Assembly (NCBI GenBank): GCA_012064415.1
Contig: SSNU01000109.1
Span: forward strand, 26,696-45,699
Source: Gyrodactylus bullatarudis
Taxonomy: Eukaryota; Platyhelminthes; Monogenea; Gyrodactylidea; Gyrodactylidae
Direction of reading: 5' to 3'
Length of the DNA: 19,004 bases
Below, piece by piece: positions 1-12,000 of this stretch (positions are counted from its first letter, which is position 1; every line of letters starts with the position of its first letter). The translations under genes and the position numbers were made by a program. The notes under the pieces are model-generated. The model was not told where the DNA came from. It was given only the letters and a program-made list of their open reading frames with translations, and did no database searches.

Positions 1-415
1 TTTAGGAATCGGCGTGATTTTAATGGTAAGCCAATCATCAGGTATGAAATTGGAAGCGATGCAACGGTTTATGAAACTGACTAAAGATATTAAAAATTTA
101 CTAGGCATGGCTTTTAAAAGTGAAAAGGAGTTGAAATGTGAGTTAAGACGGTGCAGCATTTTGCAATTGTCAAAAATATCGTATAAGTCATTTAGAGAAA
201 TAGGAAGATAGGAATAAAGCAAAGACTTAGAGTAATCAATTTTTAGCCTGATGTGAGACATGATCAATTTAAGATTGGTCAAGTCATCACAATCAGATAA
301 TTCATATTTAAATTCAGATTTTATTATCAATTTAAATTGCCCAAACCAAACCAGATTTTATTTTTATATTTCATGCTATCTGTACACATTTATATATTTA
401 AATATATTTTTCATT
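1..415. other. Left edge, no firm gene
   Basis: The first 90 bases carry a short protein-like frame (RRDFNGKPIIRYEIGSDA, stop at 88-90) and also a possible splice donor AATG|GTAAGC at 25. They could be the end of an exon entering from the left; too little is present to tell. The remainder is AT-rich with poly-A/T runs. Confidence 0.25.
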
Positions 416-737
416 CTAACAAAAAAAAATTAAATTATAAAAAGATAATAAGTAATTTGGGTCATATTTAGAATTTCTCAGATAATAATTATTATTAGAG
501 AGAGAATAAGACTCCGAGAATTTTTTGACTAAAAAGGCATATCTCCGGACCCAAAGAGGGTTAAGACCTGAGACCGAGATTCGTGCATTATACGAGTCGA
601 TATGAGAGAATAGAGAATGTAATAGCCTATATTGAACTCGTTCAATGGTTAGGGACTGAGCGTTATTTAAATTAGGTAAAAGAGGGAAAATATATTCGAA
701 AAGTGGAAAAACCAGTGATTTGTAAGCTAACCTTGAT
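416..737 (-). pseudogene. LINE (non-LTR retrotransposon) reverse transcriptase C-terminus, fragment
   Basis: Minus-strand frame without an upstream start: AYKSLVFPLFEYIFPLLPNL, then IERVQYRLLHSLFSHIDSYN, then ISVSGLNPLWVRRYAF, ending at a TAG (416-418). This is the thumb/C-terminal region of LINE reverse transcriptases (YKSLV.P.LEY, ..ER.Q.R., L.SL..RR..). A second copy lies on the plus strand at 17541-17875 with the same DSYN..IS.SGL.PLW.RRYAF block. The 5' part is missing beyond an in-frame TAA near 737. The DNA around 360-440 resembles that around 900-990, which suggests repeated 3' tail sequence. Confidence 0.7.
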
Positions 738-2186
738 TATTCCATGTCTCTATTCTATTCTTATCTCCATTAAGTAATAACAACCAGATGGTTAATGATT
801 TGCTTTCAGAGACTAGAGTTTCTGTTGAACCATTTCTCCGATTTCACTGTCATTTATTCATTTTATAACATTTGTAAAATCCATAAGATCCAAAATTTTT
901 TCATGCTATTGATCAGATTTACTTGCATTTATTTTATATACTTTATTTTATTTTTATATTTCAATCTAACAAAAAAAATTAAATTTCTGTTCCTCACTCT
1001 AATTTACGTTAAACTGGATCGTTCGAATTCTTGATTTCTTTAGAAACCTCACCAATTTTGAACTAGCGAGATTTTCATTATCTCATTTTATTTATTCGTT
1101 ACAAAATTGATCGCCTGTTTTATTTATATTTGAACTTTCATGTGAACAAATAATCTGTACTATATATGATCGGGTTGAAAAGACAAACAAAAATTTATCC
1201 ACTAGATAGTTGAAATAATAAACTACCCTTTTGCCAAATGAAACAAGATGTTTACTTACTTGTAATATTGTATCATGTTCACAATGTTCAGGTTTGTGGA
1301 TGGGTAGGGGTGGAGGAGAGAAAGACAGGGGTGGATTGATGATAATTTGTAAGAGTTGAAGGGAGTAGAATGATAAAAGGTTTGACAATCACAGCTTATC
1401 ATAACTCTACTTGTCATGTGGATAGAATTACACACAACTTGCCTTGAATTTATGGATCATTGGGTTGAGTAAATGGTAAGGGGGTTTTTCATAAGTGTTC
1501 CCTATTCCTCTTGTCGTTTTCTACTTATCAAGTTCAAGTGGGAGAAGACTTTTTTGTTAGAAATAAGTTTTTGAGTTTTATAAAATCTCTTCCAGGAAGT
1601 ATCATGATTCACCAACAAAACTAAAAATCTGTTTCACACCTTTATTTTTTTTGATAGAGTTATATTTATTGATATGTACACTGTACATTGTATTTCAATA
1701 ACGCTAATCACCATATGTATAAGGGGAAGATTTAAGAAATTAAATTTTGACGATTCAATAATGCCTAGCCTTTCAAGTTGTACAACGGGGAGAACTATTT
1801 CAAGTTCAGATAGTGACATAATAAAGTTTCGAGTTTTTGACTTTCAAAGTTTGAAAGTTTCAAACACCATAAAAATGATGTTACTACTTTCAAGCAGATT
1901 TTTATTCTAAGGCGTTTCGGGTTCCTGTTTAACTTTTCATGAACTAAAACCTAGGTCTGAAGTTAAGGAGAAAATTTTTCAAAGAAGTAAAAGCATGAGC
2001 ATTATTTTGAAAGCTTACTCGATTATTGAAAATATTTACAAAGTTTTCTTTTTTAGACAATTGTTTGAAACTCGATGACGATTTATAAATCTTCTTTTTT
2101 TTGAAATCGAACATTTTTATTTGTATACAGAATTATAAAGACTAATGATTGTACAAATAAGAGAACAGAGAAAGACTGTTTAATGT
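738..2186. other. Intergenic, AT-rich
   Basis: No recognised gene. 900-990 resembles 360-440 (LINE tail). A pyrimidine-rich minus-strand stretch at 1261-1455 is open in two frames and ends at a perfect donor (TACAA|GTAAGT), but the translations look like simple sequence and nothing links it to a gene. The frames at 1634-1910 on both strands have no recognisable content. Confidence 0.4.
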
Positions 2187-2273
2187 GACCGGTGTGGGAG
2201 GGTTTGAACCTGGGACCGAGAGTAAAGGGGTCCGAATGAGAGATGAGAGGGATACCACTACGCCACACCGGTC
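2187..2273 (-). repeat. tRNA-like sequence (tRNA pseudogene or SINE head)
   Basis: On the minus strand the 11-bp ends GACCGGTGTGG and CCACACCGGTC pair perfectly. Between them are an A-box-like TGGCGTAGTGG and a B-box-like GGTTCAAACCC at roughly tRNA spacing, 87 nt in all. The T stem pairs only partly and I see no clear anticodon arm, so it is unlikely to be a working tRNA. A tRNA-derived SINE head or decayed tRNA gene fits best. The GC content stands out against its surroundings. Confidence 0.6.
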
Positions 2274-2922
2274 AAATTCTGCAAATAAATTCAGTAATAT
2301 GGTGGAAACGATAGTATGACATTTTTAAATAAAAGAACGCCAGTCTACTCTCTAGTATATTTGCAATATTAAAAAGAAATAACATAGAATCATGCAGAAC
2401 TAAAATAACAAGATCTAACGATTAAAATTCTAATTTAGTAAGAGTTGATCAGAATGATCCATCATATTTTTTATTTTTAAGCTTTTAAACTCTTCGTGAA
2501 AGGCCTGAGGTTATAATTGTAACGAAACTCTAAAATTTAATGCGGCTATTTCTAGTTAGTTTCTTGGAGAAATTTGAGTTTTTTTTGGTAGAAATAGAAT
2601 CTATATTGAAAAAATAAATACAAAAATAAAAATAGGACATTAATCGTTCTCGTGTTTGTTAAAGGTAGGAAGAACATGAATTATGAATGAGTTTTTAGTG
2701 AATTGAGTTTTGGCAGTTGATCTGAAAAATTAAATCGAAAATCACTAGGTTACTTCTACTTAATGAAGATCAGGGTATAGGAGAGATTTTGAGTAGTCAA
2801 TTTTAGAGCGAATATGTTTAGTAATAGATTTTCTTCTTGACTTAACCTGTAAATCATGTTAAACCCTCAAAAATTTTGCAATAGAAGTTCAGATAACTAT
2901 CCCTTACTTTGATTTAAAAATT
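2274..2922. other. Downstream of the START-GAP gene, no feature seen
   Basis: AT-rich, without a frame or repeat I can support. It would hold any 3' untranslated region of the gene (short, if the AATAAA at 2929-2934 is used). Confidence 0.4.
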
Positions 2923-3042
2923 TTATACTTTATTGGTTACTAAACTTTTTTCATAGAAATCAAATAACTTGTTTAATCTTCTAACACAGTGATATGGCCA
3001 GTAATCGTTGTACCATTGGGTCGTGAATCCTTTAAGGTCCAT
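2923..3042 (-). CDS. START-GAP gene exon 10: START C-terminal helix and stop
   Basis: Forty codons including TAA (residues 499-537). MDLKGFTTQWYNDYWPYH matches the family's VDLRGHMPEWYNKVFGHL, and the C-terminal helix (RRLNKLFDFY) follows. The acceptor AAATTTTCAG is phase 0, as exon 9 requires. This settles the 3' end of the gene. An AATAAA falls inside the last codons. Confidence 0.92.
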   Translation of the reverse strand: MDLKGFTTQWYNDYWPYHCVRRLNKLFDFYEKSLVTNKV

Positions 3043-6000
3043 CTGAAAATTTAAAGATACTCATGATTTGAGCGATCAGTGAAATATCCGGTTAAAATAA
3101 TGATTTCGGTTCAAAATACCCATTCATGGCTCTGGAATGAGATAAACAAAATTGTCAAAATTTTCAAACTAAAAATCGTTTATTGACCGATCAAAATTGT
3201 AATATTCGTGAAAAATAAGCGAAAACTCATTTTTAACTTCAAACTTATCTAAATTAGAAATTGATCCCTTCTAACCTCTCCAAAATTAATTCGACAATCT
3301 CTACTAATCTAAAATTCTCAAAAACTAAGAATTATGCATTCAAATGGTTAGTTTTAGATAACTTTGACTATTTAGCTTCGTCTAATTTTGATCCTTAATA
3401 TCAATATTTAAATGCTCCAAATCTTTGAAATTGATAAAAATTTTGGATTTGAAAGTTGAAAAAGTGGAAATTTGAAACATTTCCGAAATTCAAAAAACGG
3501 CTCAATTTTGGTCAGATTAAATTTTTTTCGGAAATTTTTTTTGTTTACAAAACCAATCAGCTCATTTCATAGTGGAATCCAAAAAATAAATTTTTTCCTG
3601 ACTTTCTGGATAAAAATATTGAGGTTTTTGTAAAAATATTAAATTCTCATCTTCATGTCAATTAGGTTTATATTAATATATTGATTAAAATTTTCGAGCC
3701 TTACATTAAAGATATTAAAAAAATTATTTAATTGGCTCATATCCAATATTTTAAAAACACTCTAACTATTGATGAGTCATTAATACTGACCCTTTTTAAA
3801 AAACCAGATTACCACTATCATTATTTTTATTTTATAATAAGGCTGATAGTTGGCTAATAGGGTGACTTTTTCCTCAACAGTTTTATTGAAAACAGATTTT
3901 CTTTCTAAAAAATAATTTCAATAGGAATTAAGTCATTTTGCAACTTTTATGTAAGGAATAATGTGAATTTAAGTTAAAATTATGAATATAAAACATAAAA
4001 CAACGTTTTTAATTTGAAATTATTTTCAAAAATTTTGTTTAATATAAAACTCACCAAGGAACTATACGTGAAAATGAAGGAGTCCTTCCGTTTTTCAAAA
4101 AGAAATGCTTCAAAATAAACATGGCCTATGGGCTTCAACGGGTCAATAAAATCAGATATTGTCTCTGTATGATCCTGCAAAGATCTCAATACTAATGCTG
4201 AAATAAAAGGGTCCTCATATTGATCAAGATCGATTTGACATCTTAACTTCCTACAGGGCTGAGATTGATCTGATCTTGTTAAAATATTAACATATTTATT
4301 CTCATCAGAGAGGCTGTACTTCATGTAGAAATCGTCCCAAGATAATCTATAGATGAAGATCACATTATGATAAGATAATTTTGATAGCTCTAGAATTACC
4401 TTTCTCTGTAAATGATTCGCAATAATAAATTGAGATTGGTGATGCTCAGTGTCTGTGTGAATTTGAATAAATCCAGATCTTCATCAACTCTGATTCTCTC
4501 ATCATCGTAGAAGAAACTTTTAGCATTTGTTTTATAAACTTTGAAAAAATTCCTAGAAATGAGCAACCTTAAATGTTTTGAAATTCATGCTATTTGTCTA
4601 TTTTTAGAATCACAATAAAATAAGAAAACCGATTATCAACATAAAAGTTTTATAATAAACCTCAGATGTACTCGGGATTTTTTAAAATTTCATCGATTTT
4701 CAAGTACGGAAAATGATCAGAAATTAAAGTTTCGTAGGCTTGTTCGTCACTTTGCGAGAGTTTCAAATCTATAATTTTCTCATTAGTCAGACATTTCCAG
4801 CCATTAAAGTTTGTAATAAACCGAAAATACACACGCAGTGGTATTGCATGCAGTTAGTGAGTATTGTGTAATGAAGAGTAAAGTAAAGATTTAGTAATCT
4901 ATTTTCGACCTTACATTGAAGATTATGGAATCCATAATATGAATTTGAATTATATATTGCGATACATATTCTAAATATTTAAATTTTGTTCTTGATAAAA
5001 AACACATACAGGGGTCAAAAATCAGTTGGTAGGAAATCAACATACTCTTTAAATAAATTCGATCCTTGTTCAATAGCAAACCAGAATATTTGGTTGACTG
5101 GCCAATCTGGAATGGGTGAAGAGCAGAAAGAATTGATTAACAATTCCTTGCTTATCATCACCTGGTTTTGGTTGAACTGAACACTGTTGAGTAATTCCAG
5201 ATTGAAATTAGACTTTGGATGAATCTAAATTATTATTAATTGAGAATCACTAATTTCTTGGATTTTAATAAGTAAATTTCCAAGAATCTCAAGTTCTTTG
5301 TAATCTGAATGAGATTATCACTTCAATTCGTTAGTGTGAAGACTCTTCACTGAAGAGCATACTTAGAATACTTTATGGTCTCATGATTTAGATCCCTTAA
5401 GAAGAATATTATATCGAATAGTTCAGTAGCTCGAACCTCAAATGACTAACGAATGGGACGAATGTTACAATAATTTTCACACCTCCAAAGACCAAACAAG
5501 AACTTATACTATTTGAGGTTCGACTAGAGCTACTGTAAGATAAATATCAGCAAAAGTCTCATAAGAGACTAGCATCCACTCGACAGTTCTAGTTAAGGCT
5601 GATAGTTGGCTAATAGGGTGGCTTTTTCCTATCGACATACTCAAGCATTATTCAGGATTGTCGGAACCGAAACTCGATGGCCACCTCAGTCCGAAGAAGT
5701 TAGAGTGTAATATAGCACAAAAAGTATATAAACATACCAAAATTCTACAAGAAATTCATTGGGCATTTAGTTTTTTGCTGGAGTAGGTAATGCCGAGCTT
5801 CTTCGAAAACATTTGAATTTGTTGGTGAGTCGGAACTCATTTTGAGGATTTGAAGATAAGACGAGTAATTAGTGATAAAGCTTTTATTTCGCCGGATCTC
5901 ATCAGACTCTTACACCGGCTTGATTTATATATTAAATTAATTAACAAAAGTGTATCCTCTTATTGGTTGGTTTGGGAATGCGATTGGGGAGGGAGTGGGG

Positions 6001-9000
6001 TTTCTCTTGTTGTTGTGAGCAATTACGTGTTCGGTCTTCTTTTTATGTAGGGATCAATTGGTAACTGTCCACTTTCTCTTCTCCTCTTTCTGCTTGTTTT
6101 GCAGATTGCATTGGATACTGTTTTAGATGTGCTAATTATGGGTTGAGATTTGATTTGATTATCAACTTCCGTTGATTTCTCGTTTTTGTCACTTGATTTC
6201 TCGTCCACATAAATTATCGGTGTTGTGACGTTGATGCCAATTAGCTGATTAGTAGTTTCCACTACTTTCTCGTTGGTTTCACTTTGGGTTGCTGTGGCAT
6301 CGGATGGGGGATTTTGGGTTGATGTAAATTGGGGATTCCCCTCTAGCACTTTCGCTATTTTGGCGAGTTTTTTGCTGTTGGTGAATCTTTGTTTGCCTTT
6401 GATCCCTAGTTGGTTTGCCAGGATTTTTTGTTTACAAAAGTTGGGCTGGAGTTTGTTAATGAAGTGGGCTTCAGCGTGCGTGAGAGCTTGTTCCTTGATA
6501 ATTCTGTGGGTATTTGGATCGGCTTGGTAGATGATGCTAAAGTTGCTCACATCAGCAGTGTGATTTGTTGTCATCAGGTGTTCCTGGACTGCTGAGCTTT
6601 TGTTACCATTTCTTAAGTGTTCTTTGATTCTGGCTTTGAGGGGTCTAATGGTTTGGCCAATGTATGTGGATTCGCATCTGCATTTAGTTTTTTGTTTCCA
6701 ATGAAGAATTCATTGTAAGGATTTAGAAGACAAGTGAATATTTAGTGATAAAGCTTATATTTCACCGGATCTCATCAGACTCTTACACCGGCTGAGTGTA
6801 AGATCCGGTGAAATATAAGCTTTATCAGTAAATATTCACTTGTCTTCTAAATCCTTACAATGAATTCTTCATTGGAAACAGATAATATTCTTGAAGACGT
6901 TCGGCGTTACTTCCCACTTTATGTCAATGAACCGAATTCTTCATATCCCCATAAGAAGTATCTTAGAATCACCAAATTATTATCGGAGAAAATGGCCCAC
7001 CTCGAATTTAGTTTTTTGTTTAACTCGAGTTTTTAAGGGTAAATTTTAAAAGTACGAAAAATTGAGTTTTTTAAGCTGTATTCTAATGATTTGGCTGGAA
7101 TAATTTTTAATGATCTTTTAATCTATGATAAAACGAGAAAGAATTCCATCTCGTATATTAAAAGTATATATTCAGAAGCTTTATTCGATAACTCAAGCTA
7201 GTTAATGAAAATAAGGATTTAGGATCTTTACAGAATACTCAACATTTTCATCAGGCATTAGAATTTAATCAAGGTTTTCTAGAATCCAGATCATGTCATT
7301 CACATTCACCGTTTGAAAAAAAGTATTTGAAAAAATCAATATTTTTTGGCATATTTCTCGAGTCAGCGAAGAATTCCTTTGTTTTTGAACTTTGAGGTCA
7401 AAATATTTGCTGATTTCGAAAGTTGAGTGATCCAAAGTTGATATTTAGAATCACAATTAAAAAATAGACACTGATTCACCCTAAAAATTAGTGATAAACT
7501 CGTCGGAGATCATCAAAATTTCATTGATTTTCAACGAGAGAAAATGATCAAGCAATCAAATTTCCATTAAATGATGAGGTATTGCTCAAAATCAGATCTA
7601 ATTTCTTTGTCTAATCGCAAAAATTTTCAATTCAAAGTGCAAAAAGAAGGGAGCAAGAGTTATTTTTTTAGGCTACTTCGAGATTTAAAATATCCCATAA
7701 TTTTCTTAAAAATTGATTTTTTCTAAATTTATTCTTCTTCGTATGATGAATGTGGGTGGCATGATCTCAATTCCAAAACATCTTGATAAAATTCGGTATT
7801 TTGATGAGAAATTTGGGAATTTTGTAAAAATCATAAATTCTCATCTTCATATTAACTACTGGTAGTTGTTTTACATATAACAAGACTCACAGTGAATAAA
7901 ATTTCCTGTTTACTGAGCATTATCTCTAAACCTTTTGTGATAAGCTCATGAGTTTCTTTCTCCTTCTCAATTTCGTGAGTCTTCTCCCCTATCGCAATAA
8001 ACGTTTCATGTAGTAAGTTAGGTGAGAAGCACATTGCGAGATTTTTTAGTGTCATCTAGTAAAGAAAAAAACTAAATGGGTATAAATAGCCAAATTATTT
8101 CTAAACATCATTAAAACTTTACGCTCAAATTGAGTGATTCAATCATTTTAAGACAGTATTTCTATCTCTGGACTTTATTTTCTTTGGTTTTATAAATATT
8201 AGAGCCAAATCTTTCAACTTATTCCAGCCTTAATCTCATTTTGAAGATAATCGAAAAATGAGCTTTTTTTCTAAAAAAACACATACGTTTGCGAGTTTTT
8301 TCTAATATACAAAAGCTCGATTGAAAATGAGAGTTTTTGAACATGCGCCAAGATTTTTTCAATGAATTTTACTACCAGATAGAAAAAATTAAGATTTTTG
8401 AATAGTTTTTACAACATTTTGAATAAAAATAGGGTTTACACGTTGAAAGATATTCCCAGGACATTAGGTAAATTTTGATGATTTTAGGGAAAATGGTACT
8501 TTAGTATATCAGAACATGAAAAATTTTCATTTAGATTTTCAAAAATGTGTTTTTCTCGGTATGAACATCAATTTTTGATCAAGGCATGGAACATTCCTCG
8601 GGGAAAATAAAATTTTGTATTACCCTAATAGATATGCTTTTATATAATTTAGGATACTTTCCATACAAGGAACACTCCCTCTCTAAGATCTCTGAACGAG
8701 AAATATGATCTTGATGGATGGCCCTATTGAGGTCCAAAATCGATTATCCCTAATCTCCTTTTTGCAACCTGTTACTTACAGTAAAGACCTTAAGACGCTG
8801 ATTAAGAGGGTGGGGTGAAATTTTTTACCTCATAATAATACCGACTTTTCTGATAAAAATATCATTTCTAAGCATTATTTTGAATTGAAGTATGTGTCGA
8901 AAATGCTTCATTATTATGACATTCAGTTTTAAAAATCCAGAATTTTTCAAATCGCCGCTCAATTTTCATTGAATTTTTACTACGCAATCACTAATCCCGG

Positions 9001-12000
9001 AGGGCTTATTTATAGAAAATTTGCCCCCTTTTGTTTTGCAGTAATTTTTCTTGATGTCAAAGTGACTAAGGGCTTTTTAACATTGATGAAATGAAAATGA
9101 ATCCCTTGCGGTATATATCTCATGAACATAGATTTATCAAATTATTTTATTTTTGAACCGCCATATTATATCCAGAGATGCTAATGATAGATATATTGTA
9201 ATTGTATATCTTTATTTTTTTCAACTCAATAAAATCATATTTTCTAACACACAAATAAGACTTTGCTGTAGAATATATTACTCAAGCAACTAGAACGTAA
9301 TATTTCTCTTGAAAATGAGTATTTACTGTTTCTACCAGCTCAAACATTGAAAAAGACGAAATTTGGCGCATATTCAAAAAATAGCCTGATTTTTGGGCAG
9401 ATTGAATTTTTCTTTAATTCTAACAACTCAAGGAATTCAAAAAATGTTTCTGATTTTATTCTTATCTTCATGTCGACTATAGCTTTAGGTGTGATACTTT
9501 CCAACTGCCTCAAATCTCAAAAAAACTCGTCAATGCTTTTCTAACGAGAGAATTGGAATTACTTCATTATGAGATTTTGATAAGGACAGCTCATGGATGA
9601 ATTTGAAAATGGTCTGGAGGACAATGCGATTCTCATCTGGGAGCAAAAGGATGACTCCTCTAACTAAATCCAGGGCATTTTCCCTGTCATTTGCTAAAGC
9701 TTTCATTTTTCAAAATCAATTTACACCAATAGATTACCCAGTATTGCGAAATATAATAATTTTGAAAATTTCTTTGTTATTATCGAGCCTGGGATATTTC
9801 TGATAAAGATCTTCACTAAATCGGCCAAATCATGAACTGGAGTATTTCTATTGATTGTAAACTCTAAAATACTCATGAGGAAATATTATAAACCTTGTCC
9901 TATGATCAACATCTCTTTCAGCTCTTGAGTCCGAACCTTTGCACCAGGCTTCCTAAATATTCCCTCTGTATTTCGATGATTCGTCAGGATGAATGTGATA
10001 ATTTGACTCATCTGTATTGGTAAACAATGTAGGGATGTTGCCTGGAGTTTGCTCAACGGTTGAAATATTGTACCTTAATTGAGATAAGTGTGAATATTAT
10101 TAATTGGATAACAGATTGTTATTAATAAAAATCCAACCCGCTGAATAAGAAAAAGTATTCAAATTAAAAACTTATTGATTTAAGCAAGATCCCACATGGC
10201 TAGTTTTCTTCTGAAATTTATATAGTAATTTAACCCTAGCCCTGCATATGACGAAAATGTCAAAGGAAAATCAAAACAAATGGGGTCCGCAGATTTAAAT
10301 TTATCTAATCTTCGAAAAATATTTATTCAAGACTGTCGAAAAAAACTAAAATCCCTTTCTCTGTTTTTGAGTAATCAGATTCTTTTGTTAAATCAACATA
10401 TATTGAAAATAAAAAATTCGCTTTGACTTCTGCGCTGTCTCATGGGGACAGTTAATTAGATAATACCTATAAAACGGTTACCATTCGATTTCTTATTTAT
10501 TCTTCTTTTTATTGAAGCTAATTTTGTCGCTTTATTATTAATTACATAGCCGATTAAAATAACATTTCACAACTTGAGACCTAGAGAATTGTCCATATTA
10601 GGGTCCATTAGATAGGGTCTCTAACTCGGCTTCTGGATCTTTCATTTCAATTTGAAGGTAAGATTCGGAATTAGCATGAAATTTGCGAGCAGAAATGCAA
10701 TATCTGAATAAAATATCCTGAAATTTAATCACCCATAACCACCCGTGTGTTCATAGCTGAATCATTGTAAAATTTAACTATTCGGCCAAAATTAATACAC
10801 TTAAAGTTCACATTTAGGGCTTCCCTTTAAACTTCAACCAGAAATTTGCCAAAGTTGCATTGATCCAGAAAAATTTAAAAATGGAACCGAAAGAGTTAGG
10901 AATATTATCATTCAAAGTGAAAAACCTAAAAACTCTCTGATAAATAGCATTAATGGACTAAAAGCTCAAATACCTATTAGACCTAATTTGTACAAGCTTG
11001 AATACCATTCATCCGAATGTGAAGTTCACAAACGAAATTGAGAAGGAGAAAACCCTAAGTTTCCTTGAACTAGTAATTGTGCGAGATGGTTCGAGTGCTA
11101 AGACAAAGATACACAGGAAAATGAATGATCCCACTCAGTTCTTGCCCTTTCATAGCTTCTCGCCAAAAGAAACCAAGAAAAGTGTTGTAAGTAATGCTTT
11201 TCTTTCAATAGAGCGACTGGTTTCGACAGAATATGTGAAAGACGAGAGATCAAAACTGAAAAATCTCTTGAAACCAGATGGATATCCGGACAGTTTCATC
11301 GAGAAGCATTCCCATCCGAAAGACAATCACAAAGTCGAAGAGGAAAAGGAGAAACCAATTGTCCTGGTCCTTCCATTTAAAGGCGATACAAGCAAAACTA
11401 TAGTGAACAGCAAGCTTATGAACATCACGAAGCGAACATTTCCTGGATACAAATTGAAACTAATCCAACGCACTTCAAAATTGTTAAAGGGTCGTAACAA
11501 AGATTTCATCCCAAAACTGAAACAAAGAGGTGTGATCTACCAATTCATGTGTTCTTGTGGATCAACTTATGTCGGTCAAAAAACTCGATACCTTGGTGAG
11601 AGAGTCAATGAACATTTGAATCCGAAGCACACCAGTTCAGTTCAAGCTCATGTCAGAGAGACAGGCCACACAGCAGATGAATCCAATCTCAAAATCTTCT
11701 ATCAGGTCAATCCGGGTGAACCTTGCAAAGCGAGAGCGTCAAATCTCGAAAGCGCGGAGCCGGACTTGTGCATACAAAAGATGATGGCAATGAAATTAGG
11801 TTTCAAATGTCGTGAAGTTCATATAAAGAGGAAACAAATTTCAAAGATTTGTGAGGTCCTGAACCCAATCGGCAAACCAATAATCAGTTCTACACAGAAA
11901 CTAGGGATGAGCCTGAAAACAACGAGAAGTTTACAAAAGTCAATAATCATCTATCTCTAGTGCAATGCAGTGGCCCAGTTACAATTACAGAATTGGAAAA

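Larger units (their letters stand above)
3043..4054 (-). other. 1012-nt intron
   Basis: Donor GTGAGT at 4054, acceptor AG at 3043. Contains a fold-back end fragment, one copy of the 36-bp repeat, and a stretch (3440-3530) faintly resembling 9345-9410. Otherwise featureless. Confidence 0.75.
5850..6800 (-). mobile_element. Internally deleted Penelope-like element with hammerheads at both ends
   Basis: Order on the minus strand: 5' hammerhead, leader with ATG (6713), six codons of the PLE N-terminus, a deletion junction near 6692, the GIY-YIG endonuclease and tail to a TAA (6023-6025), about 100 nt of 3' sequence, then the 3' hammerhead. Flanking pseudo-LTR-like repeats with hammerheads are typical of PLEs. 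The whole reverse transcriptase is missing, so the copy cannot be autonomous. It lies in the 2729-nt intron of the START-GAP gene, in the same orientation as the gene. Confidence 0.7.

Noticed and set aside
795..1034. 79-codon hydrophobic plus-strand frame
   Set aside because: Phe/Ile/Tyr-rich translation expected from AT-rich DNA; overlaps LINE-tail-like sequence.
2187..2273. Functional tRNA gene
   Set aside because: The T stem pairs only partly and no anticodon stem-loop is apparent, despite good A and B boxes.
4300..4312. CTCATCAGAG, like a minus-strand CUGAUGAG hammerhead box
   Set aside because: It lies in a START-GAP coding exon and has no GAAA box or stems; chance occurrence.
4891..5079. 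Minus-strand 62-codon open frame
   Set aside because: It overlaps START-GAP exon 7 in another phase; the exon 7 frame matches the family and both splice phases, so this is a shadow, with a chance GTAAGG nearby.
6273..6595. Two plus-strand open frames
   Set aside because: Antisense shadows of the PLE endonuclease frame.
11327..11509. Minus-strand 60-codon frame
   Set aside because: Antisense shadow of the PLE frame at 10953-12098.
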